From: Steromphala cineraria
Lineage: Eukaryota > Mollusca > Gastropoda > Trochida > Trochidae
DNA length: 64,000 nt
Assembly: GCA_916613615.1 (NCBI GenBank)
Contig: OU744732.1
Span: forward strand, 35,438,478-35,502,477
Reading direction: 5' to 3'
In this document: piece by piece, positions 54,397 to 63,556 of the stretch
How the letters are laid out: every line of letters begins with the position of its first letter
Position numbering within the stretch: position 1 is the stretch's first letter
Made by a program: the position numbers and the translations under genes
The notes under the pieces: generated by a model
Databases searched by the model: none
Seen by the model: the letters and a program-made list of their open reading frames with translations, nothing else
Told to the model about the DNA's origin: nothing

Positions 54397-55548
54397 CTAA
54401 ACTTCTTTTAATTCACTCTCTTCCACGTACGAGTCGAATGACTTTGGCCAACCCAGCCAACGCACCAAAGCATAAGTCTTTCCTTTGACTTTCTTCTTTT
54501 TCAGAACCTTCTCTACCTGCCACAGCACATCGTCCGCTTTGTTGACCTTTTTCAATTCGTTGGGATAAAAGGACCCCGTCAGAGGTTCGTCGTGAAAATC
54601 TTTGAGTTTGTACTGCGGAAAGCCTTGTTTCCTGTATCGTTTAGCTACTTTGAAAAGCTCCTCTGTCCACTTGAGGTCCAAGACCGTGCTGAAGGCTCTC
54701 CTTAGATATGAGATGCGAACGAGATCCCCTACTTTAAATAGGTACCTTTTCACTCTTGGTTTTTGATTGCTGCTGCTAATTTTCTTCCTCAAAGGTTTGA
54801 GATAAATGTGATCCCAAACTTTGACCTCGTTTTGTTTGTTGACTTGTGCAGGAGACAGTTGGGGTAAGGATGAATGTAGTGTATGATTATAATTGTATAT
54901 CAAGTCTGGTAAAATGTCCACATAATGCTTAGTGTTTTTGTGTGTCATGTAACGTGTGATCAGAGACTTCAATGTCCTGTTAAAGCGTTCAACATAGTTA
55001 CTTTTGATGTTTTCATTGCGTGCAATGGTGTGCGTAATGTTTTCTTTTTCCAGAAATGTCTTAAATGCCCCTTTAAATTCCCTCCCTGCATCTGTTCTAA
55101 TCTTTTTAGGTTTTCTTTCTTTTAGTATTTCTTTGAAAGCCTTCAACACGGTCTCGGGTCTCTTATTGTCCAAAGGTAGCGCAAATGCAAACCTTGACAG
55201 AATATCTATGGCTACCAGTAGATATCTCACACCATCGTTCCATTTGGTGAATCGAGACAAATCTGCTAAATCTACGTCAAACATTTCATCCACAGAGTTC
55301 ACTCGAACTTTCATTCTCTTGAAGCGATATCTGGGAGGTCTATGCAAGCTGTAAGCATCTTGATCATTGACAAACTTTTTCACGCGACGAAGTGATGCTT
55401 TTGATTCACCCTTCTCTTGCAACATACTGCGAAATCTGGATGGTCCATAGTATGCCCCTGGTCTCTTGGGGTCAAAGTAGTAATCTTCCAAAACCGTATC
55501 AAAAGTCCCATTCTCTGTTTTATTCTTCCTCTTCTCTTGGGAAGTCAT
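54397..55548 (-). CDS. Polinton retrovirus-like integrase with chromodomain
   Basis: About 383 residues from the ATG at 55548 (MTSQEKRKNKTENG). An upstream in-frame ATG at 55608 would add 20 hydrophobic residues. The DDE core has its first Asp in DVDLADLSRF (residue ~93), the second in RTDAGREF (~153) and Glu in NYVERFNRTLK (~187), a D-x33-E spacing. The SH3-like C-terminal DNA-binding region (FKVGDLVRISYLRR) is followed by a chromodomain, VLWQVEKVLKKKKVKGKTYA to WLGWPKSFDSYVEESEL. Such integrases insert the linear element and make a 6-bp target duplication. The chromodomain may direct insertion to histone-marked chromatin. The frame is intact. Confidence 0.9.
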   Translation of the reverse strand: MTSQEKRKNKTENGTFDTVLEDYYFDPKRPGAYYGPSRFRSMLQEKGESKASLRRVKKFVNDQDAYSLHRPPRYRFKRMKVRVNSVDEMFDVDLADLSRFTKWNDGVRYLLVAIDILSRFAFALPLDNKRPETVLKAFKEILKERKPKKIRTDAGREFKGAFKTFLEKENITHTIARNENIKSNYVERFNRTLKSLITRYMTHKNTKHYVDILPDLIYNYNHTLHSSLPQLSPAQVNKQNEVKVWDHIYLKPLRKKISSSNQKPRVKRYLFKVGDLVRISYLRRAFSTVLDLKWTEELFKVAKRYRKQGFPQYKLKDFHDEPLTGSFYPNELKKVNKADDVLWQVEKVLKKKKVKGKTYALVRWLGWPKSFDSYVEESELKEV

Positions 55549-55739
55549 GATTAAATGAGAGATATAAAACACTAAACTTACTTTATATAGTATCTGAGAT
55601 GTATACATTACACATCTAAAAGAAAATAAAGAACAACTATAAGGGATGACTTTAACTCTAGTTTATTCTCAACATAATTAACTAACATTTTAAAAATTGT
55701 TGAATACAAACACAAACAAATCAACTATAATTATCAATC

Positions 55740-56369
55740 TCACATTCTCATCTGAAGCTTTAACATCTTCAAAACACGATCTCTTAGCTCGTCCACCCAT
55801 TTATCTGTCTTAAACTGAGAGTCTCGGTAGTCCTGGCATCGATAAGGGACCAAGTTGAAGTCTCTCACTTCTTTCAATATAGGATCATCTGACATCAGTT
55901 GACTCCAGTGTTCCTGCACTTCTCCATCATCCACATCTGACAATGCCATCTTGAAGTATTTCTCTACCAGCTGTTCTTCTGACACGTCACAGCTGTGCAC
56001 TGAGTCAGGTTCCGAATCAAACATACATCCAAAACACAGTTCCTTAGACAGTCGTTTCACAAGCTTGGTGATATGAAGACTGTAACATAAAGTCAAGAGG
56101 TTTTCCACCAGTTTCATCTTTTCCGCCATAGCAACTTCATCCGCCGAGAGTGTCCATCTAGACTTTTTAACGATGACTCGTTTAGTGACATCATAGTCAT
56201 CTTGAAACTTGCGTTTGGCATCCTTCACACAATCATCACGATTCTGAAACCACTCTCGTGACTGTAGAATGATAGGTTCGTTCAGCGTGTGTGGAGCTTT
56301 CATGACCTGTTTCCATGAGTAATAAGTTGATTTGCCCTTCCCTTTACCATCCATCCTTGCTGCTATCAT
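55740..56369 (-). CDS. CxxC...HxC-family protein, copy 1
   Basis: 209 residues; in-frame ATGs lie at 56369 (MIAARMDGKGKG) and 15 bases later. A basic N-terminal half is followed by a helical segment and the likely zinc site ELCFGCMFDSEPDSVHSC (about 110-127), then EEQLVEKYFKMAL and a C-terminal KTDKWVDELRDRVLKMLKLQ. The same order occurs in the gene at 57912 and, interrupted, at 42828. From memory, similar CxGC...HxC small proteins occur in other animal Polintons. Function is unknown; a nucleic-acid-binding or regulatory role is a guess. Confidence 0.65.
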   Translation of the reverse strand: MIAARMDGKGKGKSTYYSWKQVMKAPHTLNEPIILQSREWFQNRDDCVKDAKRKFQDDYDVTKRVIVKKSRWTLSADEVAMAEKMKLVENLLTLCYSLHITKLVKRLSKELCFGCMFDSEPDSVHSCDVSEEQLVEKYFKMALSDVDDGEVQEHWSQLMSDDPILKEVRDFNLVPYRCQDYRDSQFKTDKWVDELRDRVLKMLKLQMRM

Positions 56370-56875
56370 GCACTTCTAACAACAGATCTTAATAACTCAA
56401 CTGTTGTCGCTGATGGTTGAAACTAGAATGAGTAAAGTAATAATGTCTTCTAGAAGTAGTATCGAGATTATATTTGATTGGACAACTTACAACAATGTAA
56501 CCTTGTTTATTTATGAATTTCATTGCTGTATTATCATTGGTGAATTCATTTAAATGTTCATTTATTTCAACCAATCATGTGTAAGACATGATCTGTATAG
56601 ATGGTTTCGATTCACATGTTTAGACTTGTTCAGACTTGTTCAGTTTTGTTCAGACTTGATATTGACAGTTATGCTTCGCGGATTAAATTCAAACCAATCA
56701 TGTGAAATGTAAATCATGACATCAGGAACTTTAAATAGTTTGAAATTTTTATGTTGTCATAATCTATAAATACACATCTTTGCAAATGGTGTGCTATTTA
56801 TAGAAACATGTTATTATGATAAAATATGAGATAGGTGAGAAGGGACAAGTTAAAACCTGTTTTTGCAATATTTGA
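56370..56875. other. Spacer left of the Penelope-like insertion
   Basis: AT-rich. A 61-codon minus-strand frame (56389-56574) shows no family feature. CAGACTTGTTCAGTTTTGTT-type short repeats occur at 56625-56655. Confidence 0.4.
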
Positions 56876-57556
56876 ATTATATTGGCTGATGCTGTCAATG
56901 ATGTAATTGAACAACTGAGATCAAAAGTGGATAAAGACATTGATATTCAAAACAATATTTCTCTTGTTTCTACCTTTAATCCCAACCATGATAACGCAAT
57001 GTCTATTGTGAAGCGATACCTTTCAATGTTAAGTCCCAGTCAGAAAATGAAAAAGATTGTCAATAAATATACTTTCATTAACAGTCGTAAGCAACCCAAA
57101 AACTTACGAAAAATGTTAACTAGTTCCAGGTTTGACTCAGTTGATGTTATTCCCAAAGTCTCAATATGTGGAGATTTAAGATGTCACACTTGTGAACATA
57201 TTATTGAAGGGTGCTCAATTGACATTAAACCAAATGAAACATTTGTTGTGAAGCAAAACATGAATTGTGATACTAAAAATGTTATTTATGTAATCACATG
57301 TTCTGGATGTAATGAGAAGTATATCGGGAAAACGGAACAAAAATTAAAGAGAAGAATGAATCTCCATCGATCTCACATTAACCAGCCCCGAAATCGAACT
57401 ATGCCTCTTAGTGAGCATTTAGATAAATGTGGAAATGGCAAGTTCAAAGTTTTCCCGATATATAAACTCAATTATCATAATGACAATGATTTACTTTTGA
57501 AGGAATCATATTTTATTCATAAATATGCGCCAAAATTGAATGGCAAAACATTATGA
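56876..57556 (+). pseudogene. Penelope-like element, GIY-YIG endonuclease part
   Basis: About 225 residues, open from just after a TGA and lacking an ATG start, on the strand opposite its neighbours. It has the linker QPKNLRKMLTSSRF with CGDLRCHTC (96-104), then the endonuclease: VIYVITC as the GIY strand (134-140), KYIGKT as YIG (146-151), KLKRRMNLHRSHI, and a final KESYFIHKYAPKLNG with the metal-site Glu. This order is the C-terminal part of Penelope-like retroelements, whose reverse transcriptase precedes it. The reverse transcriptase is absent, so the copy is 5'-truncated. The endonuclease frame itself is open. The hammerhead motif 80 bases downstream supports this origin over a Polinton-borne gene. 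Confidence 0.75.
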
Positions 57557-57635
57557 TCAATTGTTGTCAAGTTTATTGTGACGTCATAGGTTCCTGTGTG
57601 ACGTCATAATACTATGTACTGTGTGTCAGTTAGTG

Positions 57636-57699
57636 CATTAAACGGCCTGATGAAGCAGGTACAGGATGTACCTGCTGAAAACGTTTGCCAAACTTAATT
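57636..57699 (+). ncRNA. Hammerhead ribozyme (Penelope type)
   Basis: The core CTGATGA is at 57647-57653. Stem II is a perfect 9-bp helix (57654-57662 with 57668-57676, loop AGGAT). GAAA is at 57677-57680. Stem III is minimal and palindromic (AACGTT, 57680-57685), with the expected cut after T57686. Stem I pairs GGC (57644-57646) with GCC (57687-57689) and, across an internal loop, ATTAA (57637-57641) with TTAAT (57694-57698). Minimal, dimer-prone hammerheads are known in the terminal repeats of Penelope-like elements. Activity is not shown by sequence alone. Confidence 0.75.
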
Positions 57700-57911
57700 C
57701 AACTTTATCTTCTTCTTTTTAACATATATATATATATATATATAAATAATTGAGTGATATATTTGTTATAAATAGCATAACATCTTCAGATTTGAGTGAG
57801 CACAAGGGTTGCAAAATAAAAAACAACAAATATTTAAGTTTGTAGAAAATATTTTATTTACTTTTTCTACAAAAACTATTAACAATGTATACAACATATA
57901 TTTTCCACACT

Positions 57912-58613
57912 TCACATTTCTTTCCCTTGCAATAAAAGTCTGAGTCTCAATTCGGTTTTTCTAATTGATGTAAGAAAATGATTATTTAGAAAGTTTATAT
58001 CTCTATACTGTTCAATCTCTGGCATTTCCAATCCGGTTGGTCTCAGTTTCTCAATGGCATTTTCAATGAGCAATTGATGCGGTATTTCTGCCAGAGCATC
58101 ATCAAAGTAGATTCCTACTTTGTCATCAAAGTCCATCATGACGCATTGGTGTTGAATTTGAGATGGATGGTCAATTTTACATCCTTCACAACGCTTTAAG
58201 GACAAACATCGAACCATCTCCTGCAATTCATCCACATACAAGGATTCGAGCATACAATGAAATAGTAGTCTAGTGATACTTTCATCAGTATCAGTAACAT
58301 CATGGCTTGCTGTTGATGCTGCTGTTGCTGTTGATGGTACTGTTGCTGCTGGTGTTGGTGCTGTTGGCTGCTGCTGTTGTTGTTGTTGTTGTTGATTAAC
58401 AGCAACTTTTTGCACAGATATTGTGAAGGGTCCGTTTATAGTTTGTGGTCCCAGTTGTTGTCTAAGGACCCTTTCAAGTCGCCTGATACCAGCAAGATAG
58501 GCTACAAGAGGACTTCTTCGTAGAGTTCTCCCTTGTGTCATCAATTGTTCCCTTCTTCCAGTCAGTCTGTACTGGTATCTCAGATTTCTGCTCATCCTAT
58601 AACAGAAGGACAA
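57912..58613 (-). CDS. CxxC...HxC-family protein, copy 2, with polyQ
   Basis: 233 residues. It has a basic N-terminus (NLRYQYRLTGRREQLMTQGR), a Gln run (74-82) and Ala/Thr-rich linker encoded by CAG/CAA repeats, then a helix and the motif RCEGCKIDHPSQIQHQC (about 142-158), followed by IYFDDALAEIPHQ and a C-terminal NHFLTSIRKTELRLRLLLQG. It is a paralogue of the genes at 55740 and 42828. A start at an internal ATG (MSRNLRYQ, residue 8) is equally possible. It is the first gene downstream of the polymerase. Function is unknown. Confidence 0.65.
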   Translation of the reverse strand: MSFCYRMSRNLRYQYRLTGRREQLMTQGRTLRRSPLVAYLAGIRRLERVLRQQLGPQTINGPFTISVQKVAVNQQQQQQQQQPTAPTPAATVPSTATAASTASHDVTDTDESITRLLFHCMLESLYVDELQEMVRCLSLKRCEGCKIDHPSQIQHQCVMMDFDDKVGIYFDDALAEIPHQLLIENAIEKLRPTGLEMPEIEQYRDINFLNNHFLTSIRKTELRLRLLLQGKEM

Positions 58614-58654
58614 AAAAAAAAAAAATTAAAAAATAAATAAATACATTTTCTTAC

Positions 58655-59205
58655 AATTTCTTTTCTGTAAAACACATTTTAGTTTCACACATATAATTTT
58701 TTAGTAAATCCCCTTGTGAGAAATTTGTTTCTGTAAAACACATTTTAGTTTCACACATATAGTTTTTTAGTAATTCCCCTTGTGAGAAATTGGTTTCTGT
58801 AAAACACATTTTAGTTTCACACATTTCATTTTTTTTTAGTAATTCCCCTTGTGATAAATTTGTTTGTGTAAAACACATTTTAGTTTCACACATATTATTT
58901 TTAGTAATTCCTCTTGAAATTTGTTTCTGTAAAACACATTTTAGTTTCACACATAAAAATGTTTTAGTATTTCCCTTGTAAGAAATTTGTTTCTGTAAAA
59001 CACATTTTAGTTTCACATGTATAATTTTTAGTAATTCCTCTTATGAGAAATTTGTTTCTGTAAAACACATTTTAGTTTCACACATACAATTTTTAGTAAT
59101 TCCTCTTGTGAGAAATTTGTTTCTGTAAAACACATTTTAGTTTCCGACATACAATTTTTAGTAATTAGAAATTTGTTTCTGTAAAACACATTTTAGTTTC
59201 AATTA
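58655..59205. repeat. ~60-66 bp tandem array behind the polymerase gene
   Basis: About nine units share GTTTCTGTAAAACACATTTT and AGTTTCACACAT, with variable TTTTTAGTAATTCC spacers. It lies between the polymerase stop and the next gene. The minus-strand frame through it only reads repeat (CETKMCFT...). Confidence 0.9.
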
Positions 59206-59350
59206 TGTTATATGATATAAGATATTAAAGCTTTTAATTGTCAATTATATACTTTTAAAATATGTGTACTTATATATTTATTTACTTACTTATCAGTGGT
59301 CAGTGAATTTTCTCCTTGATCATGCTACTGTTTGCTAGACACTCTTATTT

Positions 59351-62300
59351 TCACTTAATATTCAAATAGTATTCTACAGTAGGGTTGAAACCATAAGGTC
59401 GAGATTCAATTCCATCTGATAAAAGGTAACGCTTGTCATCTTGAGGAGTTAGGGCTAATTTTGTAACTTTGTCTGTGAATAAGGTGTTATGAAAGGAGCG
59501 AATTTGATGAAATGAAGCCATGGTTTGCTTATTTTCAAAAAGACAATCTTTAAACATTTGATGACGAAGGTGTTTCAGTTTGAAGCTTTCCTGAATGCCT
59601 TTAGCTGTGAGTTTCTCAATCCTTTCACCTCCTGAAGTTTTGTCAAATATATAGCTATAGTTTTTAGCTCTAAGCCCAACAAACTCTCTGATTGTTTTCC
59701 CACCCACTTCATCTTTCATCAAGCCGATGACTTTGTGTCTTTCCATTGAATATAATGGATGATCAGTGGGATAATTTGAACTGTCAAAAAGATGTCTTTT
59801 ACTCATCATAAAGTCTTGGGGATCTCGAAGAGGTACACCCACAGGAGCCCAGATTTGATACAATAAGGAATCCGTATCTGTCATGCAGACGCGAAGATGT
59901 TCGCTACTGTATTCCTTTAACATTACGTTGAAGTGAAAATCAAACAAGAGTCTTTTAGCGTGTTCGAGAATAACATAGCCAACGGACACCGGCTGATTGA
60001 GGGTGACGGAAATCTTTTCCATGCTAAGAACAACAAGATTTTCTGAATAAATATTCATACTTTTGAAATTTGGCTTTGACGTAAACCTTCTCAATCTTTC
60101 CTCAGTCGAGATCAACTCAATTTGTTGGTAATTTCTTACATTTTGAAGCTGTTTTCCATAAACTGCATTGGAAAGCAATTTAAACAAATCTTTGGAGAAG
60201 TTATCCGTGGCTTCTATTCGTTTTTGAGTGTTAAAGTCAATGTAGGGTTTCATCCATTTGGACTGAGTAAATCTCAACACTTTGTGAACTTTTTGTAGCT
60301 TTAAACCTAGCTGTAAATACTGTTGTAAAGTGCCAAAGTAAATGACATAGTGTTCTTTGTCTTTCAATGTGGCAAAGAGCTTAGTCCCTGTGGATGGCCT
60401 CTTGTCATTCTTTTTTCCTAATAAACCTAACTTTTCGAGCAAATCTCGATGGTATGGGGAGAATTCTTCGAAGGGAATGCTTTCCTTAGTAGGTGCAAGG
60501 GGTAATGTCTGATGAAGTGGGTGTAATTCTCTAGGATAGGTCAGATCACATTCTATTATATAACCTACTTTGCCTTCTGGGTCAAGTTGCATCCAATCAA
60601 TGTCATCAAACTGTGTTTCATCTACCCATTCAAAATTTCCCTGTGGCAAAGGACAACTCATGGCTGCACCATACAAATTGTTAATGTCATAATACATTAA
60701 GTAAGATTCAGGTTTGGATTCATCAAAATCAGACATGCGTCTGTTGTTAGCTTTTGCGTAGCGGTGATTGATGCTGGAGACGCCACCCCTTATTGCATTG
60801 GAAACAAAGTTATACATGTCAGGGTCTGTCATGAGGTCAAGGGTCACCCCTGTCATCAAAAGACAAGCGTCCATGCCCATGCCTGGGAGAGTGAAATATT
60901 GACAAGGGTCGACTTTGTAATAGCTAAGACACATGTTACGAAAGGCTTCGAACACATCTGTCAAAATCAATGTGTCGGTTGAAACATACAACTCCATGAA
61001 TTCTCTAACAGTCTTAATTTCGAAAGTCTCCCAAATATGATGAGCAATGTCATAATCTTCTTGTGAGACTGTATCTTCTGACAAGGAAGAATAGAAATCT
61101 TCACGACTTGGAAATTTTGTTTCATTTAGTTTTTCAAAATTGCTTACGTATTCGTAAAAATAGGGCATTTTCCGAGTCAGTAAATCAATGTGTTCAGGAA
61201 AGTTTTTTGTCAAATAGACAAATTCATCCTGACCTTTGCTTTTTAAATTTTTGGCCAATGTTTGCAAGCTCGTGTTCAAAAATTTGTAACTGTCCAAAAA
61301 CCTGAGTTGATCAATTTGAAACATGATGAAATGTTCTGAATTTTGACCTATGCAGGTTAATTTTCGATCAGAAAATATTTCTGCAGCCCTCATAATTAAC
61401 TTGTTATCATATCTTGAGGCATTGTGACAAATCACATTGACAAATGGACTTTCTTTGAAATTGACATTACAATAACTATGACACAAACCCCTGACTAACC
61501 CCGTCAAATGGTCATGGTCAATGTGTCTCTCGTTGTCTTTCACTATCTTTCCACAGAGATAACATTGTGTCTCCAAATCTAACAAAGACTTTTCATTAGG
61601 TGTTAATTTCATGGGGACGGGATTGTTTAAAATTTCCATGATTTCATCATAATCTTTCAAAATGTGTTCCATAAAATGTTCAGAGGCATTTTCTCCACTG
61701 TAGGTTTTTAGTGGAAAGGAATAGAGATTGGCTTCCCTGCATACAATTTGATAACTGTAACCACAAGGGATATGTTCTTGTACATGATGACTTTTAGTCC
61801 CTGATGTCTCATCATGTTCTACTGGAGCCAAGACAGATTCGAAATCTGCATATATGACAAAGGGGACTTTATTCATTTTACTGTAGTGACCCAACCCAAA
61901 TTTACGAAATGCTTTGTCAGCTTCAGGCATTTTGATGCGTTGAGCCTTGTGATAGCAGTAAGGCATGTGCTTTTGCAATCTGTCTTCAGATGAAAAAGTC
62001 CATAAACATTTCCAACAAATAAATTTACTATGATGATCACCATCTCTTCTTGTCAAGGCTGACAAGCTGGTGATGAGAACATAATGAGACACTGGGGGTT
62101 CATTGTCCTCCTCAACCTCTTGAGTTAAAAGAAGGAGATCAATGATACGTTCTTTGGGTACATCAGAAGATTTTGAAGCGAATCGTAAAGGATATACCAC
62201 ATTCTTTTGATTTTCATCCTCGTCAATAGCATAGACATTAATACTCAAATGGTTTGCTTTTTCAAATTTTGAAATATGACTGAGTTTCATGGGGAATGAA

Positions 62301-63265
62301 AAGCCATTTAAATCTAACTCATGCATTTTTTCCTGATAGTGAGCTACTTGTTCTCCGACTAGATTGGATGGAACTGGATACAGATGGGCCAAGATACTAT
62401 ACACAAAACACATGTCATCATCCATGTTTCTTATGTTTAACAGGCAGCGCTTTTTCTCTAATGATGGAGGTAGGGGAAGATATGAACTCCCGCGAAAAGG
62501 TTGAAATTTGACTACAGATAATTTAACGCTAAGCACGCTTTCAAAGTTTAAGTTTGAACTCTCACCCTCATAATTATCCATCATTTTCATTATGGTATGT
62601 ACAGCTTCACTATACAATATGTCCAAATCGTCAGCAGCAGTTGCTGGAGACATTTTTGTTCTAAAGTAAGGGTCGGAAAATGTGGTTTGACCATCCGAGT
62701 TTGTTTTACTAAATCTAAACTGAGTACACAGTCCCCACTTGATAGCACCTTTTGTTTTGATTTCTGTTTTCAAATGTTCAATGATTTCTGGTTGAATTTT
62801 GAGAAAATAATACAATGGATCATTTCCCTCCCCAGCCTGAGGTATAAAATCAAATTCTACTGCATTCCTGTTCAATGCTTGTCTTGAACAGGATTGATCA
62901 TTATCTTGTTCCTTTTTCCTACGTTTAGCTGGTCCTCCACCACTTTGTTGTTGTGAATTTGGACTAGATAGATGCTTCTGTCTCGTGTGTTTTGTGAGAC
63001 TTTTCACTGAGCCAAAGGTTTTTGAACAGGCTTGACATTTGAATGATCGAGAAGAAGTAGGATGGTTTAAATTGCCTTTGTGTTGACTTCTTATATGAAC
63101 CTGTAAACTATCTTTTTGTGAGAATGATTTAGAACAAACATCACAATCAAAATGTTTTGAGAATGGTCCACAATTCTTTTGATGTCTAACAAGTGCGGAT
63201 TTAGCGCTAAAGTGTTTTTGACAAAACTCACAGATGTATACAGGTGTTGTAAATGGATTGGACAT
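59351..63265 (-). CDS. Polinton protein-primed DNA polymerase B with N-terminal zinc fingers
   Basis: 1304 residues, intact. Three C2H2 fingers lie at about 12-32, 40-62 and 76-98, and a further finger-like CWKC...H...C at 417-437. The exonuclease has Exo I YADFESVL (472-479), Exo II HNASRYDNKLI (614-624) and Exo III YVSTD (760-764). Between Exo I and II is an endonuclease VII-like zinc site, CYLCGKI with HIDHDHLTGLVRGLC (568-595). The polymerase has motif A YDINNLYG (859-866), motif B KLLSNAVYGK (1029-1038) and motif C DTDS (1130-1133). Family B enzymes of this type start replication from a terminal protein; none is separately recognised here, so it may be the N-terminal part. The gene is driven from the right TIR and probably has a spliced leader. 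Confidence 0.92.
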   Translation of the reverse strand: MSNPFTTPVYICEFCQKHFSAKSALVRHQKNCGPFSKHFDCDVCSKSFSQKDSLQVHIRSQHKGNLNHPTSSRSFKCQACSKTFGSVKSLTKHTRQKHLSSPNSQQQSGGGPAKRRKKEQDNDQSCSRQALNRNAVEFDFIPQAGEGNDPLYYFLKIQPEIIEHLKTEIKTKGAIKWGLCTQFRFSKTNSDGQTTFSDPYFRTKMSPATAADDLDILYSEAVHTIMKMMDNYEGESSNLNFESVLSVKLSVVKFQPFRGSSYLPLPPSLEKKRCLLNIRNMDDDMCFVYSILAHLYPVPSNLVGEQVAHYQEKMHELDLNGFSFPMKLSHISKFEKANHLSINVYAIDEDENQKNVVYPLRFASKSSDVPKERIIDLLLLTQEVEEDNEPPVSHYVLITSLSALTRRDGDHHSKFICWKCLWTFSSEDRLQKHMPYCYHKAQRIKMPEADKAFRKFGLGHYSKMNKVPFVIYADFESVLAPVEHDETSGTKSHHVQEHIPCGYSYQIVCREANLYSFPLKTYSGENASEHFMEHILKDYDEIMEILNNPVPMKLTPNEKSLLDLETQCYLCGKIVKDNERHIDHDHLTGLVRGLCHSYCNVNFKESPFVNVICHNASRYDNKLIMRAAEIFSDRKLTCIGQNSEHFIMFQIDQLRFLDSYKFLNTSLQTLAKNLKSKGQDEFVYLTKNFPEHIDLLTRKMPYFYEYVSNFEKLNETKFPSREDFYSSLSEDTVSQEDYDIAHHIWETFEIKTVREFMELYVSTDTLILTDVFEAFRNMCLSYYKVDPCQYFTLPGMGMDACLLMTGVTLDLMTDPDMYNFVSNAIRGGVSSINHRYAKANNRRMSDFDESKPESYLMYYDINNLYGAAMSCPLPQGNFEWVDETQFDDIDWMQLDPEGKVGYIIECDLTYPRELHPLHQTLPLAPTKESIPFEEFSPYHRDLLEKLGLLGKKNDKRPSTGTKLFATLKDKEHYVIYFGTLQQYLQLGLKLQKVHKVLRFTQSKWMKPYIDFNTQKRIEATDNFSKDLFKLLSNAVYGKQLQNVRNYQQIELISTEERLRRFTSKPNFKSMNIYSENLVVLSMEKISVTLNQPVSVGYVILEHAKRLLFDFHFNVMLKEYSSEHLRVCMTDTDSLLYQIWAPVGVPLRDPQDFMMSKRHLFDSSNYPTDHPLYSMERHKVIGLMKDEVGGKTIREFVGLRAKNYSYIFDKTSGGERIEKLTAKGIQESFKLKHLRHQMFKDCLFENKQTMASFHQIRSFHNTLFTDKVTKLALTPQDDKRYLLSDGIESRPYGFNPTVEYYLNIK

Positions 63266-63377
63266 TTCTTTAAAATTAACTTGTTCACAATGTCTTTTGA
63301 TAATTCATTAGTTTAAAATAATAGATAAGTGAAATAAATATAGTCTAGCAAACAAGGAAGTTTAGTTGAGGAATATT

Positions 63378-63493
63378 CTGAAATAAGATAAAAAATATAT
63401 CATTATTAAAAAATATAAAAGAATCGATTAAAAAACTTTGCTTCACCATATAAATATATAATCTTAGTGAGTTATACAATTATAAAGACGTAC
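63378..63493 (-). other. Candidate leader intron of the polymerase gene
   Basis: On the minus strand the donor CAGGAAG|GTACGT lies at 63494/63493 and the acceptor TTTTTTATCTTATTTCAG ends at 63378. They enclose 116 AT-rich bases between the TIR promoter and the polymerase ATG. Polinton genes are usually intronless, so this needs RNA support. Confidence 0.4.
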
Positions 63494-63556
63494 CTTCCTG
63501 AATATGTAAATAAATCCAAATTAATCCAAAATCCAAAAATAAGATTCTCTTGTGAT

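Noticed and set aside
58651..59016. A 121-codon frame of CETKMCFT repeats on the minus strand
   Set aside because: Translation of the ~60-66 bp tandem array; periodic only because some spacings keep frame.
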